A stretch of 64,000 nt of DNA from Lachnospiraceae bacterium (GCA_017621815.1 JAGASK010000050.1:23972-87971); one strand, 5' to 3'; positions 36,040 to 45,712 are shown, counted from the first letter of the stretch. The notes: generated from the sequence alone by a model not told the origin. Numbers and translations are program-made.

Positions 36040-36693
36040 ATGGCTGATTATTTTAGTTTATTTGCAAAATATCTGCCGCTTTTGCTTAAGGGGCTGCAGA
36101 ATACGATAATTATAGCAATCGGCGGAGTAATATTAGGTACGATACTGGGAATCGTGCTTTGCATTTTATCTATCAGCAAAAATGTTATTTTACAGAAAAT
36201 TGCAAACTTTTATGTAACAATTGTGCGGGGCATACCACTTATGATACTTGCCTTGTTTTTGTATTTCGGTGTAATTAAGAATGCTCTGCCGGTTCTGACT
36301 TCTGCAATTATTATATTGGGAATCAACGCTTCGGCATTCATAGCTGAAATTTTCAGGGCGGGGATTCTGGCAATTGACCCGGGACAAATGGAGGCTGCCC
36401 GCAGTCTTGGTATGAGCTATTTTCAGGCTATGGGGAAAATAATATTGCCCCAGGCTTTTAAAATCATGATTCCCTCCCTGATGAATCAGTTTATTGCCGC
36501 TTTGAAAGATACCTCTATTTTATCGGCAATCAGTGTGACCGAGCTGACCATGTCGGCAAAAACGATTATTGCAAGAACCTATAAGGCTTTTGAACTCTAT
36601 TCATTTGCGCTCATTATTTATGTGGTTGTAATTACGACTCTGACGTTTATCTCAAAGAAAATAGAGCAGAAGCTTAGTTATGATAAGCGATAG
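36040..36693 (+). CDS. Amino acid ABC transporter permease
   Basis: 217 aa, HisMQ/GlnP type with about five membrane segments; the EAA loop is EAARSLGMSYFQAMGKIILPQ. GGAGAGAAG lies before the ATG. It is separated from its binding protein by 122 bp containing a weak stem (35922-35929 with 35987-35994) and lies 12 bp before the ATPase start. Confidence 0.9.
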   Translation: MADYFSLFAKYLPLLLKGLQNTIIIAIGGVILGTILGIVLCILSISKNVILQKIANFYVTIVRGIPLMILALFLYFGVIKNALPVLTSAIIILGINASAFIAEIFRAGILAIDPGQMEAARSLGMSYFQAMGKIILPQAFKIMIPSLMNQFIAALKDTSILSAISVTELTMSAKTIIARTYKAFELYSFALIIYVVVITTLTFISKKIEQKLSYDKR

Positions 36694-36705
36694 GAGGTTT
36701 TGGTT

Positions 36706-37434
36706 ATGGGAAAAATTGTAGAAGTAAGTCATCTAAAAAAGAGCTTCGGAGATTTAGAGGTATTAAAGGACATTACATTTGATGTGGAGGAAGGAGAGGT
36801 AGTCTGCCTGATAGGACCTTCCGGCTCCGGGAAATCCACACTGCTTCGCTGCTTAAACCGTTTGGAGGAAAAGCAGGGCGGAACGATAAATATTTTAGGG
36901 GAAAATCTGGACTGCGTAAAAAACCTTAATGCTTTCAGGCAGAGCATCGGAATGGTTTTTCAGCATTTTAATCTGTTTCCCAATTATACGGTTTTAGAAA
37001 ATATGACAATTGCGCCCACCATGTTAAAGGGTATTAAAAAAGAAGATGCCAGACAGATGGCTGAAAAGCTTCTTGACAGGGTTGGGCTTCTTGATAAGAA
37101 AAATGTTTATCCGGTAACACTTTCAGGAGGTCAAAAACAGCGTGTGGCTATTGCAAGGGCTCTCTGCATGCAGCCCAAGGTCATGCTTTTTGATGAACCC
37201 ACATCAGCCCTTGACCCTGAAATGGTAGGAGAAGTACTGGATGTTATGAAGCAGCTGGCAAAAGAAGGCATGACCATGATAGTGGTAACACATGAAATGG
37301 GATTTGCGAGGGATGTGGCAAACAGAATTATTTTTATGGATGACGGATTGATTGTGGAAGAGGCGCCGCCTCAGGAAATGTTCAAAAATCCCAAAACAGA
37401 ACGTTGTAAGAACTTTTTGGAAAGCGTGCTGTAA
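36706..37434 (+). CDS. Amino acid ABC transporter ATP-binding protein
   Basis: 242 aa from the ATG at 36706 (TAGGAGG upstream); a TTG at 36700 is in frame but less likely. Walker [11 protein letters not shown]-loop in VFQHFNLFP, signature LSGGQKQR and Walker [13 protein letters not shown] are intact. It is closely similar to the ATPase at 15573, so the window has two paralogous transporters of the polar amino acid class. Confidence 0.92.
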   Translation: MGKIVEVSHLKKSFGDLEVLKDITFDVEEGEVVCLIGPSGSGKSTLLRCLNRLEEKQGGTINILGENLDCVKNLNAFRQSIGMVFQHFNLFPNYTVLENMTIAPTMLKGIKKEDARQMAEKLLDRVGLLDKKNVYPVTLSGGQKQRVAIARALCMQPKVMLFDEPTSALDPEMVGEVLDVMKQLAKEGMTMIVVTHEMGFARDVANRIIFMDDGLIVEEAPPQEMFKNPKTERCKNFLESVL

Positions 37435-37515
37435 TTACAATGGATAACTGCCTGCAGGGGCAAAAAATTCGGAAGATAGTTAAGGGAATAGAAAACGAAA
37501 AGGAGGGGTAAGGAG

Positions 37516-37938
37516 ATGGCATTGGAAAACAGTGTTGTTTTTTTACCGGTAAAGGATATAGAGGAAACAACATCATTTTACCGTGACATAGTGGGGATTC
37601 CCGTGGTACAGGAACAATCCGGCGGAATCTGCCGCATTTTTGATACGGGTTACGGCTATCTGGGATTCTGCCAGTATCCGGATGGAAGACCTATACCGGG
37701 TGGCCCCGTAGGAGTCTGTCTTTCTTTAAATTGTCATGATGAAGCTGATGTTAACAGTCAGTATGACAGAATAACGAAAACCGGCTGGAAGACGGAATGC
37801 GCACCGAAATACATGGAAAATTTTCCGGTGTATGGTTTCTTTATGCGGGATCCCAATGATTATAAAGTGGAGTTTCAGTTTATTTTGCTGCCGGATCAGC
37901 AGTTGATGGGCGGCAGGAGAGGAGATTGTTATGTCTGA
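37516..37938 (+). CDS. VOC superfamily (glyoxalase-like) protein
   Basis: 140 aa. It starts ENSVVFLPVKDIEETTSFYRDIVGIPVVQE, the first beta-alpha-beta unit of a vicinal-oxygen-chelate fold, and ends with DPNDYKVEFQF, where the last metal ligand Glu sits. The reaction is unknown; members act as glyoxalases, dioxygenases or binding proteins. AAGGAGGGG precedes the ATG. It overlaps the next gene by eight bases, so the two are co-translated. Confidence 0.75.
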   Translation: MALENSVVFLPVKDIEETTSFYRDIVGIPVVQEQSGGICRIFDTGYGYLGFCQYPDGRPIPGGPVGVCLSLNCHDEADVNSQYDRITKTGWKTECAPKYMENFPVYGFFMRDPNDYKVEFQFILLPDQQLMGGRRGDCYV

Positions 37939-38530
37939 AAAGTATGTAATTACAATTTCAAGGGAATTTGGAAGTATGGGCCGTACCATTGCAAGAAAAA
38001 TGGCGCAGGAACTGAATATTGAATTTTATGACAGGGATATTGTGGAAGAGGTTTCAAAACGTTTGGGACTTCCGGTGCCCACTGTTTCTGATGTGGAGGA
38101 AAAGGCAAGTAATTATTTTGCCAGAAGCTTTCCGCTTGGAAACATGACCACGGAGCTTCAGGATCAGATTTTTAAGGTTCAGCAGGACATTATTCAGAAT
38201 CTGGCTTCCAAGGAAAGCTGTATTATTGTGGGACGCTGTGCGGATTATGTGCTGAGGGAGCACAAAAATCATATGCGGGTTTATATTTATACTTCTTATG
38301 AAAATAAATATAACAACTGCGTGAATAATCTGCTGCTTAATCCAAAAGAAGCGGCTAAAATGATTAAATCGGTGGATAAGGCAAGAAAGGCTTATCATTT
38401 GCGGTATGCCAAATATGCGCCTAATGACCCGGAGTATAAGGATGTGCTTGTGGATTCTTCCTTCCTGGGAGTGGAGGGAACTGCAGAGCTTTTAGTGGAT
38501 ATGGCAAAGAGGAAGTTTGACATTAAATAA
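37931..38530 (+). CDS. Cytidylate kinase-like family protein
   Basis: 199 aa. The N-terminus KYVITISREFGSMGRTIARK is the glycine-rich nucleotide-binding start of the cytidylate-kinase-like family, followed by FYDRDIVEEVSKR. Family members are P-loop kinases of uncertain substrate, distinct from Cmk. The ATG overlaps the VOC gene end. Its frame ends ahead of a strong terminator shared with the convergent lysR. Confidence 0.8.
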   Translation: MSEKYVITISREFGSMGRTIARKMAQELNIEFYDRDIVEEVSKRLGLPVPTVSDVEEKASNYFARSFPLGNMTTELQDQIFKVQQDIIQNLASKESCIIVGRCADYVLREHKNHMRVYIYTSYENKYNNCVNNLLLNPKEAAKMIKSVDKARKAYHLRYAKYAPNDPEYKDVLVDSSFLGVEGTAELLVDMAKRKFDIK

Positions 38531-38561
38531 TGCCTGCAAGGTGTATAGTATATTGTGCATG

Positions 38562-38597
38562 ATAATAGAAAGCCCGCCATGTGGGCTTTCTATTATT
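38562..38597. terminator. Bidirectional terminator (ATAATAGAAAG family hairpin)
   Basis: A 16-bp stem (38562-38577 with 38581-38596), outer arms ATAATAGAAAG / CTTTCTATTAT, GC-rich apex. Nearly the same arms recur at 63106-63140. It separates the cytidylate-kinase-like gene from convergent lysR. Confidence 0.85.
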
Positions 38598-38691
38598 GAT
38601 GAAAATAAAAGGTGTTTTCTATAAATATTAGTTATAACATGTATACAAATATATGTATTTGATTATAAGTATGGCATGAGTATAATTCAAT

Positions 38692-39639
38692 TTAGGGATA
38701 GATTTCCTTTGCCAGCTGGATAAAACAATCCATGGCTTTGGTTTTCCTGATTCCTTTCTGATAGGCAATGAACATATCGCGGTGTGCAACTTTGTCATTA
38801 AGGGTATAAAACACAAGGGAGTCTCTTTTTAAGGGTATGTTTTTGATTAAGGTGTCTGTCAGAAAACAGCAGCCAAGTCCCTGGGCGCCCATGTTGGCGG
38901 CAGTGGACAGCTGATTTAAGTACATGGCATTCTGGGGCTTGAAGCCGGCATGTTCGCAAATGGCAATACTCCGTGTATGCATGTCGTGTCCTTTTTTCAG
39001 CAGAATCAGGCGTTCCTCCCGGAAAGTCTTCATGCTGACCGGTTTGTGAGCAGAATCCAGGTGGCGGTTATTTAAAATGTCGTCATAGGACAGAGCAACG
39101 TCGAGATGCTTTTGGTTGATGGGGTTGGATTTGGGGACAGCGAATAAAATCTGCTCCGTAAACAGAAATTCGGAGGAAAAAAGATTATTGTCGCAGGTTC
39201 CGGCATCCAGAATCAAGTCAATGTTATCCTGCAGGGCTTCCGTATACAGGGTATTGGAATCGGATTCCATCAGTTCAATGTCAATGCCGGGATAGTTCTG
39301 GATAAAGGCATGGATAATGGGCGGCAGCATATAAGCGGAAAAGAAATTGGCGCCGGCAATAATTAAATGACCGCGTTCCAGATTGGAAAGCTCATTCAGC
39401 TGCTGTTTTAATTCTTTTTCGGCAGACATGATTTTCTGGATTGCCTGAATGTAAAGTTCTCCGGCTTCCGTTAACCGGATGGGAAGGCTGTTGCGGTCAA
39501 AAATCTGCAGACCGATTTCGGTTTCTGTTTTTTTGATACAGGCGCTGAGGGCAGGCTGGGAAACAAAGAGATTTTTGGCAGCCTGGGAAAAGCTTTTTTC
39601 CTTATATACTTCATAAATGTAAGTCATGGAATGATTCAT
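38692..39639 (-). CDS. LysR-family transcriptional regulator
   Basis: 315 aa. The N-terminal winged helix (1-60) has SFSQAAKNLFVSQPALSACIKKTE, the LysR recognition signature; residues about 90-300 form the periplasmic-binding-like effector domain. GAGGT precedes the ATG. It is divergent from the TPP enzyme gene, the classic LysR arrangement. Matching inverted repeats at 39658 and 34908 suggest it controls the ureide cluster and the second amino acid transporter. The effector is unknown. Confidence 0.9.
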   Translation of the reverse strand: MNHSMTYIYEVYKEKSFSQAAKNLFVSQPALSACIKKTETEIGLQIFDRNSLPIRLTEAGELYIQAIQKIMSAEKELKQQLNELSNLERGHLIIAGANFFSAYMLPPIIHAFIQNYPGIDIELMESDSNTLYTEALQDNIDLILDAGTCDNNLFSSEFLFTEQILFAVPKSNPINQKHLDVALSYDDILNNRHLDSAHKPVSMKTFREERLILLKKGHDMHTRSIAICEHAGFKPQNAMYLNQLSTAANMGAQGLGCCFLTDTLIKNIPLKRDSLVFYTLNDKVAHRDMFIAYQKGIRKTKAMDCFIQLAKEIYP

Positions 39640-39657
39640 TGTAGATACCTCGCTTGC

Positions 39658-39693
39658 AGTTATAAAAAATATATTATAATTTTTAAAATTATA
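39658..39693. promoter_or_regulatory. Divergent LysR-type operator region
   Basis: AGTTATA-N10-TATAATT (39658-39681) matches the arrangement at 34908. Overlapping it is a perfect 19-bp palindrome TATAATTTTTAAAATTATA (39675-39693). It lies between lysR and the TPP enzyme gene. Confidence 0.5.
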
Positions 39694-39765
39694 TCATTTT
39701 TATTAATAAGTAACAAGAAAAAGCAGAAATAAAAATTACTATTATTAATACTGAGGAGAATGAAA

Positions 39766-41448
39766 ATGAATGCGGCGGAAGCATTAATAAAAAGTCTGGA
39801 GAATGAAGGAGTAAAATACATTTTCGGCATACCGGGAGAGGAGAATCTTGCAGTAATGCAGGCTTTGAAAAATTCATCTATCCGTTTTATCACGGTGCGT
39901 CATGAGCAGGGGGCTGCTTTTATGGCGGACATGTACGGCAGGTTGACAGGAAAAGCAGGAGTGTGTCTGTCAACCCTTGGACCGGGGGCCACGAATCTTG
40001 TGACAGGAGTGGCGGATGCCAATTCTGACGGAGCGCCCCTGATTGCTATTACCGGACAGGTGGGGACGGAAAGAATGCATTTAACTTCCCACCAATATCT
40101 GGATCTTGTAAACATGTTTTCTCCCATTACCAAGAGAAGCAAACAGATTGTAAGACCGGATACTGTTCATGAAATTGTAAGAATTGCTTTCAAATATGCG
40201 GAAAATGAAAAACCCGGCGCCTGCCATATTGATTTGCCCTGCGATATTGCCAGGCAGGAGATGCCGGAAGGACCCGGCATTCAGCCCTTAAGACACCACG
40301 TTCCGAATATGGAAATGGCATGTATTGAAAATATCGAAGAGGCAGCAGGAATTATTTTTCAGGCGAAGAAGCCTGTTATTTTAGCGGGACATTCCGCTAT
40401 CAGAAATAAGGCGGTAGGAGCAGTAACAAAATTTGCAGAAAAATTGAAAATACCGGTGATTAATACCATGATGGCGAAAGGAGTAATTCCCTATAACAGC
40501 CCTTATTCTCTCTGGACAATCGGAATTCCCCAGAAGGATTATCAGGACCTGATTTTTGAGGAAGCGGATCTTGTGATAGCGGTAGGATATGATATTGTGG
40601 AATTTGCTCCCCGGAAATGGAATGCCGGAGAAAATCACAAGATTCTGCATATTGATACAAGACCCTGTCATATCAATAAGCTTTATCAGCCTGATTTGGA
40701 GGTTGTGGGTGATATCTCTTATTCACTGAAGCAGATTTCCTTAAGATGCAGCAGGGCGGAGGAACCAGACTGGGCAATGAAAGTAAAAGAAAAAATGGTG
40801 GAAGAATATGAAAGCTATGAAAATGATAATGCTTTTCCTATGAAGCCTCAGAGAATTTTAAGCGATGTCAGAAAGGTTATGGGTGAAGATGATATTGTTA
40901 TATCGGATGTCGGTGCCCATAAGATGTGGATTGCAAGGGAGTATAATTGCTATAAGCCCAACACCTGCATTATTTCTAACGGATTTGCTACCATGGGAAT
41001 TGCAGTGCCGGGAGCGTTGTCAGCCAAGCTGATAAATCCGGATAAAAAAATACTGGCAATTACGGGTGACGGCGGTTTTATGATGAACTGTCAGGAATTT
41101 GAAACTGCCCTGCGGGAAAAGACACCTTTTGTAACACTTATATTTAATGACAGCAGTTATGGGCTTATTAAATGGAAGCAGGAGGAGCAATATCATGACA
41201 GCTGCTTTGTGGATTATACAAATCCTGATTTTGTAAAATTTGCGGAGAGTATGCATGCGGTGGGTTACCGCATTACCAGGGCCGAAGAACTGAAGCCTGT
41301 TCTGGAAGAGGCTTTTAAGCAGGAGGTTCCGGTGATTATTGACTGTCCGGTGGATTATTCCGAAAATATGAAGCTGACGGAGCATTTAAAAAAGATGTAT
41401 AAAGAGAATTCAAAATCAGTTAGAAGAAATAAAGCAAATGACAGGTAA
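39766..41448 (+). CDS. Acetolactate synthase-like thiamine diphosphate enzyme
   Basis: 560 aa from the ATG at 39766 (GAGGAG seven bases upstream). It starts AAEALIKSLENEGVKYIFGI; RHEQGAAFMADMYGR holds the catalytic Glu that activates ThDP; GDGGFMMNCQEFETAL...FNDSSYG is the Mg-ThDP motif. It resembles catabolic AlsS/IlvB proteins. The retained Glu argues against glyoxylate carboligase, which lacks it. No regulatory small subunit follows. As first gene of the LysR-linked cluster it may condense or decarboxylate a 2-oxo acid made by the aminotransferases downstream (inference). Confidence 0.8.
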   Translation: MNAAEALIKSLENEGVKYIFGIPGEENLAVMQALKNSSIRFITVRHEQGAAFMADMYGRLTGKAGVCLSTLGPGATNLVTGVADANSDGAPLIAITGQVGTERMHLTSHQYLDLVNMFSPITKRSKQIVRPDTVHEIVRIAFKYAENEKPGACHIDLPCDIARQEMPEGPGIQPLRHHVPNMEMACIENIEEAAGIIFQAKKPVILAGHSAIRNKAVGAVTKFAEKLKIPVINTMMAKGVIPYNSPYSLWTIGIPQKDYQDLIFEEADLVIAVGYDIVEFAPRKWNAGENHKILHIDTRPCHINKLYQPDLEVVGDISYSLKQISLRCSRAEEPDWAMKVKEKMVEEYESYENDNAFPMKPQRILSDVRKVMGEDDIVISDVGAHKMWIAREYNCYKPNTCIISNGFATMGIAVPGALSAKLINPDKKILAITGDGGFMMNCQEFETALREKTPFVTLIFNDSSYGLIKWKQEEQYHDSCFVDYTNPDFVKFAESMHAVGYRITRAEELKPVLEEAFKQEVPVIIDCPVDYSENMKLTEHLKKMYKENSKSVRRNKANDR

Positions 41449-41466
41449 AACGAAAGGGATAAAAAA

Positions 41467-42756
41467 ATGAAAGCTGTAAATGCATCAACAACACAATTGA
41501 AGCAGGATTTGGAAAAACTGAAAAAAAACTATGAAGAGTATCAGAAGAAAGGATTGAATCTTAATATCAGCAGAGGACTCCCTTGTAAGGAACAGCTGGA
41601 TTTGAATGGGGAAATGTTTCATGTTCTTGATGAGGACAATTATATGGCTGAAGACGGTACGGACTGCAGAAATTACGGTGTCATGTACGGATTGCCGGAA
41701 TGTACGAGGTTATTTTCCCAGCTGCTTGATATACCCGAGGAAAATATCGTTCTTGGCGGTGAATCCAGTTTAAACCTTATGTATGACCAGTTTCTCCGGT
41801 ACTACGCCTTTGGCACTCTGGGAGAAAAGCCCTGGAGTGATCAGGCAAAGGAACATGAACTGAAATGGTTATGTCCTGTTCCCGGATATGACTGTCATTT
41901 TAACCTGACAGAAGCTTTGGGATTCCGTATGATTAACATTCCTCTTCTGTCTACCGGCCCTGATATGGATATGGTGGAAAAACTGGTGGCAAATGACCCT
42001 GCTATTAAGGGAATCTGGTGTGTGCCCCAGTATTCCAATCCCACAGGAGTGGTTTACAGCGATGAGACTGTGGAACGCCTTGCAAAAATGAAGACAGCTG
42101 CTCCCGATTTCAGGATTTTCTGGGACAATGCTTATGCAGTTCATCATTTATATAAAGAAAATATTGTAAAGGATATTTTTAAGGCAGCAAAGCCATACGG
42201 AACTGAGGACAGGATTTTATATTTCTTTTCCACTGCTAAAATTACTTTTGCAGGCTCTGGCGTATGCCTTATGGCATCAGGAGACGGTACTATAGAAGAA
42301 ACAAGGAGATTGTTAAAGCTTCAGATATTCAGCCACGATAAGCTGAACCAGCTGCGCCATGTGAAATATTTGAAAACACCTGAAAACATCAGGAATCATA
42401 TGAAGGAGGTTGCAGCTGTTTTAAGGCCCAGGTTTGATTTGGTGGACAGGCTGCTTACCGAAAAGCGGTTATATGAAGATGTCTATACCTGGTTTAAGCC
42501 TGACGGCGGCTATTTCATTACGGTGGACAGTTATGAGGGCTGTGCAAAGAAGATATTGGAAATGACGGAAAACGCAGGAGTGAAGGTTGCAACAGCAGCT
42601 TCCACATATCCTTACCATTATGACCCCAATGATTCCAATATCAGGCTGGCTCCCACTTATCCGCCTATGGAAGAACTGGAAGAAGCCATAAAATTGTTTT
42701 GTATCTGTGCCAATATCGCGGCGATTGAAAAAGTATTAGCAGAAAGGGGCGTATAA
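41467..42756 (+). CDS. Type Ic aspartate aminotransferase-like PLP enzyme
   Basis: 429 aa. LNLNISRGLPCKEQLDLN, then DCRNYGVMYGLPECTRLF and VPQYSNPTGVVYSDE, are typical of the Ic aspartate aminotransferase subgroup (AspT of Corynebacterium), which differs from AspC in sequence. The lysine in FFSTAKITFAGSG is the PLP anchor. It transfers an amino group between an amino acid, probably aspartate, and 2-oxoglutarate. The gene lies 18 bp after the TPP enzyme and 2 bp before the hydroxyacid dehydrogenase. Confidence 0.8.
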   Translation: MKAVNASTTQLKQDLEKLKKNYEEYQKKGLNLNISRGLPCKEQLDLNGEMFHVLDEDNYMAEDGTDCRNYGVMYGLPECTRLFSQLLDIPEENIVLGGESSLNLMYDQFLRYYAFGTLGEKPWSDQAKEHELKWLCPVPGYDCHFNLTEALGFRMINIPLLSTGPDMDMVEKLVANDPAIKGIWCVPQYSNPTGVVYSDETVERLAKMKTAAPDFRIFWDNAYAVHHLYKENIVKDIFKAAKPYGTEDRILYFFSTAKITFAGSGVCLMASGDGTIEETRRLLKLQIFSHDKLNQLRHVKYLKTPENIRNHMKEVAAVLRPRFDLVDRLLTEKRLYEDVYTWFKPDGGYFITVDSYEGCAKKILEMTENAGVKVATAASTYPYHYDPNDSNIRLAPTYPPMEELEEAIKLFCICANIAAIEKVLAERGV

Positions 42757-42758
42757 GC

Positions 42759-43715
42759 ATGAAGATTATTTGTAATTCTTTATACCGGCATTTAATTAAG
42801 GAAGAATATTATCCCGATATTCTCTTTTTAAGCAATGAGGAATGCGACAGACAGGGGGATGGGTATGATTTATCCGAAGTGGAAGCAGCCGTTTTGCAGC
42901 CCTTTTATGTAAATAAAGCATTTCTGGATCGTATGCCGAAGCTGAAATACGTGCAGATAACAGGTGCGGGATATGATCGTGTGGATGTGGAAGAGGTGAA
43001 AAAGCGGGGGCTTATTATGAGCAATACGAGAGGTGTCATGTCGGTATCCATAGCGGAAGATGTGTTTACCAAGCTTTTGTTTTTCACGAGGCAGGTACGC
43101 AGGGTGGAGCAGGATAAAAAAGAGCATGTGTGGGACATGTTCGGACAGGACCAGTGGATGTGTTCCTGCTATGAAGACCTTTATGGAAAAACTCTTGGGA
43201 TTATGGGATATGGTTCTATCGGCAGTGAAATTGCAAAAAGGGCGGCAGCCTTTGGCATGAAGATTCATGTTTATGATGTATTTGAGCAGAAGGATGGAAG
43301 TATTACGAAATGCTTTATCGGACCTGACAGCTTAAAGGATTTTTACCCTTCCTGCGATTATCTGGTAGTGTGTATTCCTTTAAATGAAAAAACAAGACAT
43401 ATGCTGGGCGAAGAAGCCTTTGAAAGGATGAAGGATTCTGCCATTTTAATTAATATTGCAAGGGGACCTCTGGTGGATACGGATGCCCTGATAAAAGCCC
43501 TTAAAGAAAAGAAAATCAGGGCGGCGGCGCTGGATGTGTTTGAACAGGAGCCTCTCCCTTCGGACAGTCCTTTATGGAATACGGAGAATTTGTATATGAG
43601 TTCCCATAAGGCAGGCATGGGGGACAGCTGGAAGGGCTTTATCGGTGATTTGATTATGCGCAATATTGATAATTACCGCTTGGGTAAAGAGCCGGAAAAT
43701 GTCATAAGACTTTAA
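42759..43715 (+). CDS. D-2-hydroxyacid dehydrogenase family protein
   Basis: 318 aa. KTLGIMGYGSIGSEIAKRA is the NAD(P)-binding glycine motif; the catalytic Arg is in NIARGPLVDTDAL, the Glu in VFEQEPLP and the His in MSSHKAG. The family reduces 2-oxo acids or oxidises D-2-hydroxy acids. In this operon it could remove the oxo acid formed by the adjacent aminotransferases. The substrate is not deducible. It starts 2 bp after the previous stop. Confidence 0.88.
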   Translation: MKIICNSLYRHLIKEEYYPDILFLSNEECDRQGDGYDLSEVEAAVLQPFYVNKAFLDRMPKLKYVQITGAGYDRVDVEEVKKRGLIMSNTRGVMSVSIAEDVFTKLLFFTRQVRRVEQDKKEHVWDMFGQDQWMCSCYEDLYGKTLGIMGYGSIGSEIAKRAAAFGMKIHVYDVFEQKDGSITKCFIGPDSLKDFYPSCDYLVVCIPLNEKTRHMLGEEAFERMKDSAILINIARGPLVDTDALIKALKEKKIRAAALDVFEQEPLPSDSPLWNTENLYMSSHKAGMGDSWKGFIGDLIMRNIDNYRLGKEPENVIRL

Positions 43716-43738
43716 TAAGGATTAAGGAGGAGCGTAGT

Positions 43739-44950
43739 ATGAGTACGATATTGGAAAAATTTGCAAAGCTGGGAGTGGACAATGCACCCGGGCAGGAAGG
43801 GCGCCGTAAATGCGGAAATCTGGATCTTCGGGGAGAAAAGCTTCCCGGTGTTCCTGTGGATTTCTCTCATGGGGATGTAGATGCCTTTCTGCCTTTGCCG
43901 GGCAGCTTTGAAGCCTTTGAAAAGGGATGGATGGCAGGAGGAAAGCAGGCATATACGGAGTACAGCGGTAAGAAAAATATCAGGGAGGATCTGGCAAAGA
44001 AGCTTTCTGATTTTACGGGTGCAGCTATAGATGCGGAGGGTGAAATTATTTTAACTCCCGGTACACAGGGAGCATTGTTCCTTGCCATGGGAGCGCTGGT
44101 GGCAGAAGGTGATAAGGTAGCCATTGTGGAACCGGATTATTTTGCGAACCGCAAGCTGGTAGAGTTCTTTGAAGGGGAACTGGTTCCTGTACAGATGGAT
44201 TATTTCGGCGCTGAGGATGGTGCAGGACTTGACCTTGGGCAGCTTGAAGAGGCCTTTAAGGGAGGTGTGAAGCTGTTTCTTTTTTCCAATCCCAACAATC
44301 CTACAGGAGCTGTTTATTCTTATGAAGAAATTACAAAAATTGCAGCTTTGGCAAAACAGTATCATGTTACGCTTCTGGTAGATGAGCTTTATTCCAGACA
44401 GATTTTTGATAATAAAACTTATACTCATTTAAGGGCGCAGAAGGAAATACCCGAAAATCTGGTGACTATTATCGGACCGTCCAAAACAGAGTCGCTAAGC
44501 GGTTTCCGGCTTGGTGCGGCCTTTGGTTCCAGGGAGATTATTACAAGGATGGAAAAGCTTCAGGCAATCGTATCACTGCGCTGTGCAGGTTACTGCCAAT
44601 CTGTGTTTGAGGTCTGGTTCAATGAGCCTGAAGGTTTTATGGAAGAGCGAATTGCCAAACATCAGGCTATCCGTGATGAATTGGTGGAGGTGTTTAATGC
44701 AGTGGAAGGTGTTCAGGTGCGCCCTTCTGACGGAGGCAGCTATCTGTTTGTAAAGCTGCCTGAACTTTCTGTAAGTATCGGTGATTTTGTTAAAATTGTC
44801 AGGGAAATGGCAGGGGTTACAGTGACTCCGGGTACGGAATTCGGTCCACAGTTTACGGACAGCTTCCGGATTAATTTTTCACAGGATCACAAGGCTGCAG
44901 TGGATGCAGCAAAGAGACTGCTGGTGATAATGGAACGCTACAGGAGGTAG
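43739..44950 (+). CDS. Class I/II PLP-dependent aminotransferase
   Basis: 403 aa. TPGTQGALFLAMGAL, FSNPNNPTGAVYSYEE and VDELYSRQIFD mark the fold-type I core; GPSKTESLSGFRLG holds the PLP lysine. It is a second, distinct aminotransferase of the cluster. AAGGAGG precedes the ATG and the stop is 2 bp before the aspartate-dehydrogenase-like gene. Substrate unknown; an aspartate/alanine-type oxo acid partner is likely. Confidence 0.85.
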   Translation: MSTILEKFAKLGVDNAPGQEGRRKCGNLDLRGEKLPGVPVDFSHGDVDAFLPLPGSFEAFEKGWMAGGKQAYTEYSGKKNIREDLAKKLSDFTGAAIDAEGEIILTPGTQGALFLAMGALVAEGDKVAIVEPDYFANRKLVEFFEGELVPVQMDYFGAEDGAGLDLGQLEEAFKGGVKLFLFSNPNNPTGAVYSYEEITKIAALAKQYHVTLLVDELYSRQIFDNKTYTHLRAQKEIPENLVTIIGPSKTESLSGFRLGAAFGSREIITRMEKLQAIVSLRCAGYCQSVFEVWFNEPEGFMEERIAKHQAIRDELVEVFNAVEGVQVRPSDGGSYLFVKLPELSVSIGDFVKIVREMAGVTVTPGTEFGPQFTDSFRINFSQDHKAAVDAAKRLLVIMERYRR

Positions 44951-44952
44951 GC

Positions 44953-45699
44953 ATGAAAAAGATTGGATTTTTAGGATGCGGTAAAATCGGGCAGGCGTTG
45001 CTTGCGCATATTAAGGAAGAAGGATACGGGGAAATTGTTTTTATAGAAGACCCTTTTGCAGAACTTCCCGGAGAACCGGTAATCAGGGAGCCTTTGGAAA
45101 GCGCTTATGAGAAAGCAGAACTCATTGTGGAATGCGCAAATGCCGATGTGTTGAAAAAGCATCTGGAGCTTATTTTAAAATATGGGGATTTACTGATGTT
45201 TTCCGTTACGGCATTTTCAGACTTGGAATTTAGCACGCTTGCAGATGAACTCTGCAGAAAATATGGCAGGCATATTTATCTTCCTCATGGGGCAATTCTT
45301 GGATTGGACGGTATTTTTGACGGAAGAAGAGTGTGGAAGGAAGTAGTGATAGAAACGACAAAAAGCCCAAAGAGCCTTGGAAGAGAGGATAAAGAAAGGA
45401 CTGTTGTTTATGAAGGACCTACTAGGCAGGCATGTGTGCTGTATCCCCGAAATGTAAATGTACATGCGGCAATTGCACTTGCGGGTATGGGCTTTGATAA
45501 GACTTGTTCTAAAATCATTTCCGACCCGGCTGTGGAAACAAATGCCCACACCATTTGCTTGAAGGGAGAAGGAATTGATATTACAATGAACATAAGCAGT
45601 TATGCCAATGGTGCCGTAACGGGCGTTTATACACCACATTCTGCCTGCGGCAGTCTGGACCGCATCTGTAAGGAAGATGCCGGAACATTGTTTGTTTAA
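44953..45699 (+). CDS. L-aspartate dehydrogenase-like protein (NadX family)
   Basis: 248 aa. GFLGCGKIGQALL is the dinucleotide motif; the DUF108-type C-terminal domain contains PRNVNVHAAIALAGMG, in which the His matches the catalytic residue of aspartate dehydrogenase. The family oxidises aspartate to iminoaspartate and ammonia. With no nadA/nadC neighbours, and ureide genes downstream, it is more likely catabolic (inference). It starts 2 bp after the aminotransferase. Confidence 0.82.
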   Translation: MKKIGFLGCGKIGQALLAHIKEEGYGEIVFIEDPFAELPGEPVIREPLESAYEKAELIVECANADVLKKHLELILKYGDLLMFSVTAFSDLEFSTLADELCRKYGRHIYLPHGAILGLDGIFDGRRVWKEVVIETTKSPKSLGREDKERTVVYEGPTRQACVLYPRNVNVHAAIALAGMGFDKTCSKIISDPAVETNAHTICLKGEGIDITMNISSYANGAVTGVYTPHSACGSLDRICKEDAGTLFV

Positions 45700-45712
45700 A
45701 GGAGAGAATAAT

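Noticed and set aside
39766-41448. Glyoxylate carboligase
   Set aside because: The catalytic Glu (RHEQGA) is present, whereas glyoxylate carboligase lacks it.
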